Positions 6,026-6,119 of a stretch of 6,119 nt of DNA are shown piece after piece. Position 1 is the stretch's first letter; every line of letters begins with the position of its first letter. The stretch is from contig JALRJT010000156.1 of the NCBI GenBank assembly GCA_023254985.1, positions 1-6,119 of the forward strand, in the 5' to 3' direction. The notes below the pieces were generated by a model. That model searched no databases. It was given only the letters and a program-made list of their open reading frames with translations, and was not told where the DNA came from. Both the position numbers and the translations under genes were made by a program. The DNA comes from Ilumatobacteraceae bacterium. GTDB taxonomy: Bacteria > Actinomycetota > Acidimicrobiia > Acidimicrobiales > Ilumatobacteraceae.

Positions 6026-6031
6026 TACGAT
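6026..6031 (+). promoter_or_regulatory. Candidate -10 box for a leaderless kynureninase transcript
   Basis: TACGAT is a strong TAnnnT match (close to TATAAT at positions 1, 2, 5 and 6 apart from the A at 5 being retained) and ends 6 bases before the GTG at 6038. No Shine-Dalgarno sequence is present in the 15-base gap after the upstream stop. The gene may therefore be transcribed independently of the four-gene unit. Confidence 0.5.
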
Positions 6032-6037
6032 ACGAAC

Positions 6038-6119
6038 GTGTCCGAATCTTCCCCGACGTCACGACTGTTCGCCGAGCAACTCGACCAGGCCGATCCACTC
6101 GCCTCGTTTCGTGACGAGT
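6038..6119 (+). CDS. kynU: Probable kynureninase, N-terminal fragment (gene continues beyond the window)
   Basis: Only 27 codons from a GTG are visible, up to the window end. The segment FAEQLDQADPLASFRDE (residues 11-27) resembles the start of bacterial kynureninases, which commonly open with an A-x-x-LDxxDPLxxFRxxF pattern. Kynureninase is a PLP-dependent, cytosolic enzyme that cleaves kynurenine to anthranilate and alanine (or 3-hydroxykynurenine to 3-hydroxyanthranilate) in tryptophan breakdown. None of the PLP-binding residues can be seen because they lie downstream. The start is supported by TACGAT 6 bases upstream and by the frame remaining open. Other aminotransferase class V enzymes are the main alternative. 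The gene itself is likely real; the product name rests on a short stretch. Confidence 0.7.
   Translation, partial: MSESSPTSRLFAEQLDQADPLASFRDE

Overview
The window is dense bacterial coding DNA of moderately high GC (roughly 60% by eye), with almost no intergenic space. The gene content points to an actinobacterium. It carries the adjacent trio of an MSMEG_4193-type histidine phosphatase, a DUF3090 protein and an SCO1664-type PI3/4-kinase-like protein, plus an F420-type FrhB-like flavoprotein, a family 5 uracil-DNA glycosylase, and probable leaderless starts of the form TAnnnT, 6-8 nt, GTG. Moderate GC and this combination would fit the class Acidimicrobiia (Ilumatobacter-like), but that placement is inference.

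Layout from left to right. (1) Positions 1-1310 (+) hold the C-terminal part of a GlnD-like PII-modifying protein: a degenerate HD region followed by two ACT domains, with the nucleotidyltransferase domain lying before the window. (2) Positions 1338-2528 (+) hold an FrhB/FdhB-like iron-sulfur flavoprotein, probably leaderless. (3) Positions 2532-3218 (-) hold a family 5 uracil-DNA glycosylase, convergent with (2) and separated from it by 3 bases. (4) A 29-base divergent gap (3219-3247) holds overlapping candidate -10 boxes for both directions. (5) Positions 3248-6022 (+) form a tight four-gene unit: histidine phosphatase, DUF3090, SCO1664-like kinase-fold protein, and an unrecognised Trp-rich protein. 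Its junctions are a GTGA overlap, a 19-base overlap and an ATGA overlap. (6) Positions 6038-6119 (+) hold the first 27 codons of a probable kynureninase, with its own leaderless-type -10 box; the gene runs out of the window.

The most interesting part is the four-gene unit. It places a phosphatase and a kinase-fold protein in one translationally coupled operon, with a small CCHC zinc-motif protein between them and an uncharacterised protein after them. The first three families are known to co-occur in actinobacteria, but as far as I know their joint function is not established. The second point of note is the GlnD-like protein, whose HD domain lacks nearly all expected metal-binding residues. 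I see no RNA genes, CRISPR arrays, insertion sequences, attachment sites or clear rho-independent terminators. No gene-free stretch exceeds 30 bases.
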